A DNA stretch of 10,261 nucleotides from Sporothrix humicola (taxonomy: Eukaryota; Ascomycota; Sordariomycetes; Ophiostomatales; Ophiostomataceae), in NCBI GenBank assembly GCA_021396245.1, contig WNYE01000199.1, positions 1 to 10,261 of the forward strand. Reading direction: 5' to 3'. Below are positions 1-7,594 of this stretch, in pieces. The notes under the pieces were generated by a model, which worked only from the letters and a program-made list of their open reading frames with translations, searched no databases and was not told where the DNA came from. Each line of letters starts with the position of its first letter. Position 1 is the first letter of the stretch. The position numbers and the translations under genes are program-made.

Positions 1-221
1 ATTAAAAAATTAAAAAATATAAACATTAAATTTAAAAATAATAAATATTATATTAAAAACTTTAAAAATATTATAATAAATATTTATATAAACTTAACGT
101 TTTTATTTTTTTTATATTTATAACTATTATTCTTATTTTAATACTCGCGGGCGTCACTTAAACGACGGAGTTAAACCGTACGATCGAGAGACGTACGTGT
201 TATTATATCGGGGGTAAGTTT

Positions 222-239
222 TAACGCCCGCGGGCGTTA
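222..239. repeat. Perfect 18-bp palindrome TAACGCCCGCGGGCGTTA
   Basis: This is a perfectly self-complementary 18-mer with a CCGCGG core. It is identical at 454-471 and 4015-4032 and appears as variants in at least a dozen other places, so it serves as the consensus of the family. Confidence 0.95.
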
Positions 240-453
240 CCTCGACGACGGAAGTAACGAATCTTCGTAAAATTTATAGTTACTATACGATATCGTGGTG
301 GTTCGATATGTTATCGTTGTTTATGTGTGTTATTTAAAAAGGAAGTGTCGGGGGGTAATGATTTAAGTTTAAAGAGGCCGTTTAAGTAAAAAGGCTCGTT
401 TTGATACTCGCGGGCGCGAGAGATATGTGTGTTGTTGTGTCGAGGGTAAGTTT

Positions 454-471
454 TAACGCCCGCGGGCGTTA
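454..471. repeat. Perfect 18-bp palindrome, second copy
   Basis: Identical to the copy at 222, and part of the second unit of the array. The flanks (GTAAGTTT before, CCTCGACGA after) are shared too, so this copy arose by tandem duplication rather than by separate insertion. Confidence 0.95.
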
Positions 472-720
472 CCTCGACGATAAAGGTAACGAATTTTCGT
501 AAAATTTATAGTTGTTATACAATATCGTAGTGGTTCGATGTATCGTCGTTATTTATATATGTTGTTTAAGAAGGAAGTGTTAGGGAGTGGTGATTTAAGT
601 TTGGAGGGGCCGTTTAAGTAAAAAGGCTCGTTTTAATACTCGCGGGCGAAATAAAACCGTACAATCGAGAGATATACGTGTTATTATATCGGAAAGTAAT
701 AATTTAAGTTTAAAGAGGCC

Positions 721-895
721 GTTTTAATACTCGCGGGCGTTATAGTTTTAACTTATTAATAACTATACGAGAAAGTACGTTTTAATACCCGCGGGCGTTA
801 TAAATTAAATTTACTAACAACTATGTGAAAAAGTATGTTTTAACACCCACAGGCGTTAAAGTTTATTTCGAAGTACGTTAAACACAGTTTTTTAA
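721..895 (+). repeat. Tandem 58-bp palindrome units
   Basis: Units start at 721, 779 and 837, exactly 58 bp apart, each opening with GTTTTAAYAC followed by the palindrome. The first two match along their whole length, including a shared AACTATRYGARAAAGTA block near the end. The third keeps the palindrome (as CACCCACAGGCGTTAAA) and then diverges. Differences between units are mostly C/T and A/G transitions, as expected if RIP acted on them after duplication. Confidence 0.8.
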
Positions 896-1225
896 TTGTC
901 CAAGCCAATTAAATGCTTATAAAAAACATTAATAAAAACTTAAAATAACGTACAATAGTTTACCGAAAATATATAAGCTTTAAAAGCCTAACGTTTTTAA
1001 TTACGGTAGGGAAAAAAAAGAATATAACTAAATACGGTAATAAAGATGTAAGTAATAGTTATTTAAAAAAACTAATATCGTTATTACGATATATTAAACC
1101 GGCGACATTAAATAAATAAAAAAAAATAAAACGTATAAAAGTAAAAAGTAATTCATTAGTAAAAAAATTACGTATTCGGTAAACGTTAACCTTAAGTAAT
1201 AAAAATAAAATCTTTTTTTCTCTTT

Positions 1226-1260
<35 letters not shown>

Positions 1261-1621
1261 CATTAACATCACGACTTTTTCGACCGCGTAGTCGACAACA
1301 AAGTAAGTTATATCCTCCCTAGTATTAATCTATACATTACAAATAACAAATTATATTATTTATATTATTATATTTTTTTTTCTTATTTATACGCGGTTTA
1401 TTTTATCGAAAAATAACATACGCGTTTTATTTTTATACTTCGTTTACGATAAACGTAATTAAATTTACATTTTAATAAATTAAGTAAAAACTAACTGAAA
1501 ATAAATCTCCACCATCCTCCTTTTTTTCGCGTAACATTATATATTATTTTTTCCTTTTATATTTAACACTTTTTTTTTAATTTATTATTTAAAGTAAAAA
1601 AAATTTTATAAAAAGTTAAGT
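896..1621. other. AT-rich spacer without a supported gene
   Basis: There is no reading frame I can defend on either strand. The stretch contains a pyrimidine tract at 1211-1256 that includes 29 consecutive T. From about 1260 to 1560 the bias is the reverse of the array to the left: CpA remains and TpG is nearly gone. The part nearest 1621 could hold the promoter of the following gene, but mutation has erased any recognisable signal. Confidence 0.6.
1228..1256 (+). repeat. T29 homopolymer in a pyrimidine tract
   Basis: Twenty-nine T in a row, preceded by CT-rich sequence from 1211. A shorter run (T24) occurs at 2234-2257, and others accompany palindromes near 4044, 5680-5700, 7317, 7397 and 7449. 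The exact length may be affected by sequencing error. Confidence 0.85.
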
Positions 1622-2228
1622 ATAAATAAAAAGTTAAGTTAAGGTAAAAGTTAAAGTTAAAGTTAAATCGCGCGATATTATTTTTAATTGGTGATTTTTT
1701 AGTAAGGTAACGTTCGCGAGTATTAAAAAAGTTATTATTTACTTTAAGAAGAATATTACGTTAATAAGTAAATATTTAAGGCGTATAACACAATAATGTT
1801 AACCGGTATTACTATAATACTACCGAAACTTACCTCGAAACTATACGCTAAAGCCTTAAACTTAATTAACCGGTTTAAAGTTAAAATTAAAAAGAAAACG
1901 ACGACGAATACTTAGTCGGAGAGCGACGAAGAAGTTAATAAGTTTAAAAAGTTCGAACAGCGGAATATCTTTAAAGTAAATCACGGTAAGCCGATACCTT
2001 CGTAGTATACGCGGCCTTAGACTTTTATAAACGACGTACCGACCACGACAAAGGTGACGGGTAAAACTTCGCGCGTTACTCTCTTTAAAAAGTATAAAAA
2101 TATACCACTTAGCGAGATTATTCGAGTTATCGAGCCATTTAAAGATAAAGTAAACAACTACGGGAAAAGTGCCGGTTATATTAAGTTTTCGACGGTGACT
2201 TATATAGCTACCTTCATCGATATAAAGG

Positions 2229-2353
2229 GTACGTTTTTTTTTTTTTTTTTTTTTTTTATATACACCTTTTAACGCTCGCGAGCGCGAAAGAGCTTACGCC
2301 TGCGGGTATTAAAAGGGATGACATTTTTATAAACTTTAATTAATTATAATTAA
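2229..2353 (+). other. Frame-breaking segment 1 (possible intron)
   Basis: The coding frame changes from the one before 2228 to another after about 2354. The segment opens with GTACGT, a plausible 5' splice site, then T24 (2234-2257), then two degenerate palindromes at 2267-2290 and 2293-2315. I see no clear CAG/TAG acceptor, so the right edge is approximate. It is either an intron that carries palindromes or a palindrome element inserted into the gene. Confidence 0.55.
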
Positions 2354-3654
2354 GTGTTAATTTAATAAGACTTTACGCTTATGTTTACGATAAGGAGTAA
2401 ATTAACGAAAATAATAAAAAGATTTTATTTCTCTTTCGGAAAAAAGTGTTAAAGTTATTAAAAAAACTCTTAAATTTACTTAATTTAGTTAATAAACTCA
2501 AAGTCGCGACGCCTAGCGTCGTACCCCGTATTAAAAAGTTAAATTATAAAGTAAGCGAAAAAAAGTAAAAGGTTAATATACTTAATACCGTTTTAATATA
2601 CGTTTACGTTTTACTTTAGTTTATTTTAAATAGCGTAAACGATATAACCGACGAAGAACGAGTAGCCGTTAGTAACTTTAAAAAAATACTACTGTTTAAG
2701 CGGTATTTAAAAGAGACCGTTTACGATATTACGCTTTATTATTAGTACGAAGATTAAAGCTGCGCCGATATTTTATTTCGTATATTTGTTTAACGCCGTA
2801 TTCGTAAGTTTACGAATTTTTTTAATTTTCGTAGCGTGTAAAACTAAAAGGTTTTACCGATTAATTACGCTCGAGCCGACGAGGTGTAAAATATCGTAAC
2901 GTTTAGTCTTAAAATAGCCACTATACGTAACGAGGTTAATAAAACCTCAATCGAGGTTTATTTACACATTACTTATAATAAGATCGCTTTTAAGAATAAC
3001 GCCGACTTAACCCTTTTGTTTATTTATTAAGCTTTTAAAGAAGTTTAAAACGAGAATAGCTTTAAAGACGACGATTTTACCGAGTACGTTATGGTCGATA
3101 TTACGAAGGTTAATAAGTTAAGTAAAGCCCCGCGAGCTGTTAAAAAAGTATATAACATTTAGGATAAAGATAAACGCGAGTTTTTAAACACTAATACGCT
3201 CGATACTTTAATGGCTTACGCTAAAGTAATAACACATAAGTTTACCTTTCCAAAGCTTAACTTAACCAAAACAACAAAACGGTTCGTTAAAAACCTTTTA
3301 TTTAACGAAGACAAGCTCGCCGACGAGCTTAAACTAAACGGCCTTATTATATCGGCTAATCACGACTTTACTATTAAAACGGCGGTTTATACGGTTAACG
3401 GTAACTTAATATAAGTTAACGTTAAGCGCGTCGTTAACCTTTCGGCCGTAGTGAGTTAACTTTTTAACGAAACGAATTCGCAGTACTCGACTTTTACCGA
3501 GGCTTTAAAAATCTTTAACTTAAAAGCGTTTATTATAAGTTGCCTTTATAAAGTCGTTAAACTTAAAGGGGTAAAGACTAATATTAAATACTATCAAATG
3601 CTTAACGTTAACGCCATTTTAAAGAAAACTAATAGCCTTTTACGGACGATTTTC

Positions 3655-3684
3655 GTCGCGAACGAAATAAACACGGGTAAAACT
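3655..3684 (+). other. SNF2 motif I (Walker A), VANEINTGKT
   Basis: Reads V-A-N-E-I-N-T-G-K-T where family members usually have a form of ADEMGLGKT. The P-loop Gly-Lys-Thr survives. Asn stands where Asp is usual, Ile where Met is usual (ATA for ATG, a typical RIP change), and Asn where Gly is usual. A glutamine-containing stretch (YYQMLNVNAIL, near 3589) precedes it at the distance expected in SNF2 proteins. Confidence 0.85.
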
Positions 3685-4014
3685 AAAACTTTTACTTTTA
3701 CAATCTAACAATACTAATTTTTATAAAAAGCCCGCGTCGACGTAAACGAAGATATAAGTTTTATCCCGTATTTAGTGGTAGTGCCCGCGGCCACTATTAA
3801 ATAAACTTTTAAGGAAGTCTATCGTTTTACCGGCGAAAAATTTAAAGTACGAGTTTATTACGAAAACACCAAGTCAATAGTCAACTCGACCGAGTAACGG
3901 CTTAAAAACACGACGATTACTAAAACGGAGTAACGAGTAACCCTTAACCAGTCGCGTTTAATCACCTCGCGCGTTTAAAAATTAATAAGTAATAAACTTT
4001 TATATTAACTTTAT

Positions 4015-4032
4015 TAACGCCCGCGGGCGTTA
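4015..4032. repeat. Perfect 18-bp palindrome, third copy
   Basis: Identical to the copies at 222 and 454, but more than 3.5 kb away and with different flanks, so the palindrome itself, not just the array, is a dispersed unit. Confidence 0.95.
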
Positions 4033-4080
4033 AATAGATATATCTTTTAATTTAATTTTTTTTTTATAATAACCGGTTAA

Positions 4081-4112
4081 CGCTTTTTAACACCCGCGGG
4101 TATTAAAAAGCG
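4081..4112. repeat. Extended 32-bp inverted repeat with palindromic core
   Basis: The arms CGCTTTTTAACACCCG and CGGGTATTAAAAAGCG pair with a single transition mismatch. Weaker symmetry continues outward (ATAACCGGTTAACG to the left, CGTTATTAGTTAT to the right), so a hairpin of more than 50 bases is possible. Confidence 0.85.
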
Positions 4113-4619
4113 TTATTAGTTATTACGTTTTACGAGATTAGTTTGGAGGAGTATTTTAATACTCGCGGACGTTAAAAGGTGTAATTAACGTTTATATTAT
4201 TTTAAGTTAAACTTAAAAATAATAGTATTTTTTATACTCGCGAGTGTTAAAATATACCTGTTATAATAAAAAAATAAATATTAACGAAAATATAATCTAA
4301 CCGCGTAATTTACATCTCGGCTTACACTACACTTTACCGCCGCGATCTCGAGTTCGTATACGTTAAAGGTAAAAAAAAAACCGGTTTTAGTAACGATTAA
4401 ACTTTAAAAAATAACGGTAACGGCGGCGAGTCGTTTATTACATAAAACGAAAATAATACGTAAAATAACGACGGCGCGTAAAGCGACGACGGCGATTAAA
4501 ATAAAGTAAACGGCGAAAGAAATAAAGAGGTTATATAAAACGGAGAAAACATAAACGACGTATTACTCAATAAGCGTAATATTTTTTAAATACCGTTACG
4601 CAATACGTTTTTCGAAATA

Positions 4620-4736
4620 ATAATATTCGACGAATACCAATTAATCCAAAACCCGTAAAGTAATTTTAGTTAATTAACTTAACGGTTATAAAAAAATCAT
4701 TACGTTTACGCGTCCGCCACCCTTTTCTTAAACCGC
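4620..4736 (+). other. SNF2 motifs II and III
   Basis: IIFDEYQLIQNP (4620-4655) matches the DEAH-type motif II with its following Asn-Pro-like run. The catalytic Asp-Glu is intact, but Tyr-Gln stand where Ala-His are usual. ASATLFLNR (4710-4736) matches the S-A/G-T-P motif III, with Leu in place of Pro. Between them three TAA codons stand in frame. Confidence 0.85.
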
Positions 4737-5662
4737 GTTAAAAATATACGTAATATCTTAACCGTTATAACCGAGTATAATAAAACGAGATTCGAAGTGC
4801 CGATACTTTAATCTTTCGTTAACCGGCTATTAGACGATAAATATAACTCGAACCAACTATTAAACGATTACTCCTCTTTTAATACACTCTTCTCGGATAT
4901 ACGCTTAAAGGAGGTACTCGGTTTAACGAAGTTATAAGAGTATTTTTTTACGACGAAAGAGAAGTTATAAGTAATTAACTTATAACTTATTTTAATAGCG
5001 AAGAAGTTGTATACTTAAGACGTTGCGTTTTTTAACGGGTTAATGGCCTATTGTTTAAAGTATTTTTAAATCCGTCGATCGTTACGTACTCCGGTAAACT
5101 TTTTAAATAGTAACTAAGTAATCGTAAGCGTAAAACTCCTTAATTGTAAAATCCGTATAATTATAGTGCGTTATGTTTTTAAAGTTAGTACGTTTATAAT
5201 TAAGTTTATAAACTATACCTTATAACTTCGCGGCGGTACCGTTAAAAAAGTTATCGTAGCTTAGTTAAAGCAAGTAAATGAAAACGTTAACGACGCCGAT
5301 ACCGACGACTACTCGACTAAAGGGCGTAAAGATTACCGCGCGTTATCGTTGGTTACGTTTAACGTTAGTTGTATTTAACTTTTACGGCGTATGTAACGTA
5401 AAAAGAAAAAGGATAAAATATTAATGTTTAGTATTAAGGAAACGGCGATTGTACGTTATATTAGTAACGGTGGCGTTTTACGGTGGTTCTTCGAAGAGAT
5501 TAATATTAAGCCGTTAGTTATACCCCCTTTAGGTTAAATCGAGGTGATTATTTAAGTTATTCGGAGTTCGCTTATGTTTTCGATAATCGTTTATAAAATA
5601 TTGGAAGTTAAGAAAGTTAAAGATATTATTTTTATTATGGTCGATTAAGTATAGTCGTATAA

Positions 5663-5800
5663 GTAAATATTCTTTATAGTTTTTTTTTTCGTTTTTTTTT
5701 TATTAATACCTACGGGCGTTAATATAATAATAACGCCCGCGGGTGTTAAATAAGCTTAATAAATTTAATTTATATTAACGATTTTTAATTTAAATATAAG
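5663..5800 (+). other. Frame-breaking segment 3 (possible intron)
   Basis: The third frame change lies inside the C-terminal helicase lobe. The segment begins near a GTAAAT that could be a 5' splice site, continues with T-rich sequence (5680-5700), and holds two palindromes at 5701-5724 and 5731-5748. Coding resumes in a new frame near 5800, leading into a reading that resembles the second RecA-like lobe. The acceptor is not resolved. Confidence 0.55.
5731..5748. repeat. Near-perfect palindrome TAACGCCCGCGGGTGTTA
   Basis: Differs from the 18-bp consensus by one C-to-T change. It stands 7 bp after another, more diverged copy (TATTAATACCTACGGGCGTT...). Confidence 0.9.
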
Positions 5801-6625
5801 GTGGTAATGTAAATTTTTTCGGAAATTAGCTTGGTTGTAAAGACGATCCGCGCGTTAAACTTTTTAGCAGACCGCCGTACCGTAATACGCCGATTCTTAA
5901 ACTTATCCGTAAGCGTCGACGTTTTCGTAACGTCGATAACTTTCTTTTTTTATAGCTTAAACTTTTACTGTAATTATTACCGAGGCTTAGTAGTTTAGAT
6001 ATTTTAGAGCTTTAATATAGTTTAATAAGTAGTTAACCGCCTCGTTTATATTAACTAAATAAAAAGAGTTAATTAAACTATTATTAATTAAAACTTTAAT
6101 TACGCTTACGCTTAAAAGGTGTACTTTTATATAAAATGGGTATAATAAATCTTATTAACAATAGATACGCCGGAACACTTTAGTGGTTTAGCCTTCGAAC
6201 TAGTCGCGTACGAAGTCGTTAAGTTATATTAAGGCACGCCTTTTAATAAGTTTATATAAGAACTTTTGGCGCTTGTGGACGTACGGGTTTTTAACACGGA
6301 AAAGGCCACCGAATTAAAGCACTTTTTAAACGACTTAGTTACCGCTTTAGTCGACTTAAGTAATACTAATGTAACGGTGGAGTTTATAAATATTATTTGT
6401 AAAATAAGCCGCGCGAGGGTTAAGGGTGTTTATTATAAGCGTAATAAGCGGTGTAACTTTAACGTTAAGTTTATATTAAATCTCTTTAATATATACCGCG
6501 AAGCTTTAGTTTACGAAGCTAACGCTTAAGTTACGCTCACGAGCGTCGATAACCTCGACGAAGGTATAAATATTTCCTTCGACGACGAAACGGCCGGTAA
6601 TATTATTAACCTCGTAAACGACAAT

Positions 6626-6715
6626 TAAGTTAATACCGACTAAGTTAACGACGATTAAGTAAACGACGATTAATTTAACGACGATTAACTTAACGAAGAC
6701 GATTAACTTAACGAT
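6626..6715 (+). repeat. In-frame 15-bp tandem repeat, Asn-Asp-Asp-(Gln) units
   Basis: The unit TAAGTTAACGACGAT and close variants repeat about five to six times in the gene frame. With TAA read as former Gln, they encode V/L-N-D-D-Q. The repeat lies beyond the helicase core, probably in an unstructured acidic tail. Because each unit keeps the same TAA, every unit now contributes a stop. Confidence 0.75.
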
Positions 6716-7146
6716 AATAATACTTAACCTTAAACTTTATAACCATTAACTTTTCCAATCGCGAGACTATTTATTCTTTAACCCGTACCGTTAATATAAA
6801 GTAATATAACCGCCGCCGTTTAACCGGTTATTGTAACCTTCGCCGCGTTACGTCGTAATAAACGGCCGCCGATATTAAGAAAACGTATTATAAACGTAAC
6901 GCTTTTTATTTAAAATAAGCTCGTGGTTAAACGTCGGAAAAAGAACGTGTAAACTACGCTTACGAAAAAAACGAAACGTGGTAAATAAAATACACCCGTT
7001 ATCGTACGTAAAATTATTATACGTTTAATGAAGTCGGCGGAACGTATAAACTCGGTAAAAGACTTTAACTTCGACGACGGTGGTAGTAACCGTGGTGTAA
7101 CTTTTTGCGGGGGCTTCGTTTAGAATTTTGATGGCGTTGGCGATAG

Positions 7147-7225
7147 TGAAGAGGATAACGACGAGGATAACGACGAGGATAACGAGGATAATAACGGCGA
7201 AGATAACGACGAGGATAATAATAGG
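7147..7225 (+). repeat. In-frame 12-bp acidic repeat near the C-terminus
   Basis: GATAACGACGAG units encode repeated D-N-D-E. With the Asn-Asp repeat upstream they give the protein a strongly acidic C-terminal end, ending M-E-E before the stop at 7310. The unit lacks CpA and TpG, so it would resist RIP and has stayed open. Confidence 0.8.
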
Positions 7226-7312
7226 TTTGTTTACGAAGGCGAGTTAACTTTTACCGACGACGATATAAATATATCTAATAATATAAAAGTCGTTAATATA
7301 ATGGAGGAATAA

Positions 7313-7594
7313 TTGTTTTTTTTTTCTTTTTTAGTGTTTTCGTTTATTAAATAAGTTTTTTATACGTACGCGGGCGTTAAAAACGCCGTTAAGTTATTTT
7401 TTTTTTTAGTTTTACGTACGTAAGCGTTAAATGGTACCGTTTGTTAATTTTTTTTTTATTTTGTTTTTTAGCCTTTAATTAGTTTTTACGTTTAAATACG
7501 TTTATTAATTAGGTTCTTTTTTACCCGTTAACGTAAATCTTTATTACTTAATTATAATTTTTTGTTTTTCTTTTTTAGTTTAATTTTATTAATA
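7313..7594. other. Intergenic spacer with T-runs and diverged palindromes
   Basis: Separates the two dead genes. It contains T-rich runs near 7317-7332, 7397-7407 and 7449, alternating with two diverged palindromes: one around 7362-7382 (TACGTACGCGGGCGTTAAAA) and one at 7410-7431 (TTTTACGTACGTAAGCGTTA..). This is the same T-run plus palindrome arrangement as at the frame breaks of the upstream gene. Promoter and terminator functions would have to lie here, but no specific signal is visible. Confidence 0.65.

Larger units (their letters stand above)
136..720 (+). repeat. Imperfect subtelomeric tandem array, 232-263 bp units
   Basis: Three head-to-tail units begin at 136, 399 and 631, each opening with a variant of TTTTAATACTCGCGGGCG. 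Units 1 and 2 keep a 232-bp offset over most of their length: the perfect palindrome recurs at 222 and 454, GGAAGTGT at 341 and 573, and the AAAAGGCTCG block just before each new unit. Unit 1 has about 31 bp more near its start, and this extra part (AAACCGTACGATCGAGAG, near 173) reappears in unit 3 near 654, so unit 2 probably lost it. Unit 3 is shortened to about 91 bp. TpG is common here while CpA is almost absent, so mutation has mainly hit the + strand cytosines. I see no coding potential. Confidence 0.85.
3976..4285 (+). repeat. Frame-breaking segment 2: cluster of four palindromes
   Basis: This segment of about 310 bp lies between motif Ia and motif Ib and again changes the frame. It holds a perfect 18-mer palindrome (4015-4032), a T-run near 4044, a longer inverted repeat (4081-4112), and two variants (4154-4177 and 4228-4253). 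Coding resumes just before VIYISAYTTLYRRD at 4305. A CTAAC resembling a branch point lies at 4297, but no confident splice sites are visible. It is long for a fungal intron, which favours insertion of, or expansion by, palindrome units. Confidence 0.7.
1622..7312 (+). pseudogene. RIP-inactivated SNF2-family helicase-like ATPase
   Basis: Four coherent frame blocks (about 1622-2228, 2354-3975, 4285-5662 and 5800-7312) together read as roughly 1,700 codons broken by many TAA/TAG but, in the blocks I read, no TGA. That is what CAA/CAG and TGG become under CpA-directed mutation. SNF2 landmarks occur in order: VANEINTGKT (motif I, 3655), LVVVPAATIKQTF (Ia, 3772), VIYISAYTTLYRRD (Ib, 4305), IIFDEYQ (II, 4620), ASATLFLNR (III, 4710), then the C-terminal lobe with VDVFVTS (5915) and RLVYINQIKRVN (6038). 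Before the ATPase lies a long unrecognised N-terminal region. After it comes an Asn/Asp-rich tail with two short tandem repeats. SNF2 enzymes use ATP to move along double-stranded DNA and remodel chromatin, so a nuclear role would be expected of the intact protein; this is inferred from the family. The start is uncertain: the frame is open in character from 1622, the first surviving ATG is at 1796, and an original ATG may now read ATA. The natural stop is TAA at 7310. Confidence 0.83.

Noticed and set aside
222..239. GC cluster of a fungal mitochondrial genome
   Set aside because: Similar GC-rich hairpins occur in fungal mitochondrial DNA, but this sequence ends in a nuclear telomere, carries a RIP signature, and encodes a chromatin-type ATPase.
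136..895. CRISPR-like array of palindromic repeats
   Set aside because: Intervals are irregular (263, 232, 91, 58 bp), the sequence between palindromes is itself repeated rather than unique, no cas genes are present, and the telomere shows a eukaryotic chromosome.
1228..1256. Poly(A) tail of a minus-strand retroelement
   Set aside because: T-runs recur beside palindromes throughout the window, and I could not read any reverse transcriptase or other retroelement protein next to this one.
1612..1668. Degenerate interstitial telomere tract (AGTTAA hexamers)
   Set aside because: The hexamers lack the GGG core, and TTAGGG contains no RIP target that would turn it into TTAAAG. The stretch reads better as Ser-Gln codons (AGT-TAA, former AGT-CAA) in the frame of the following dead gene.
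2054..2272. Independent small protein gene of 72 codons
   Set aside because: It is an open stretch of the larger broken frame. Its last codons are the T24 run of the frame-breaking segment (poly-Phe), not protein-like sequence.
6266..6529. Independent small gene with a TTG start
   Set aside because: It continues in frame with the helicase lobe before it and the acidic repeats after it. It is bounded only by TAA codons of mutational origin.
1622..7312. RecQ-type telomere-linked helicase
   Set aside because: The order and wording of motifs (Ia with VVVPA, DEYQ followed by Asn-Pro, SATLFLNR, spacing between the lobes) fit SNF2 better than RecQ, and no RecQ zinc-binding cysteines are apparent.
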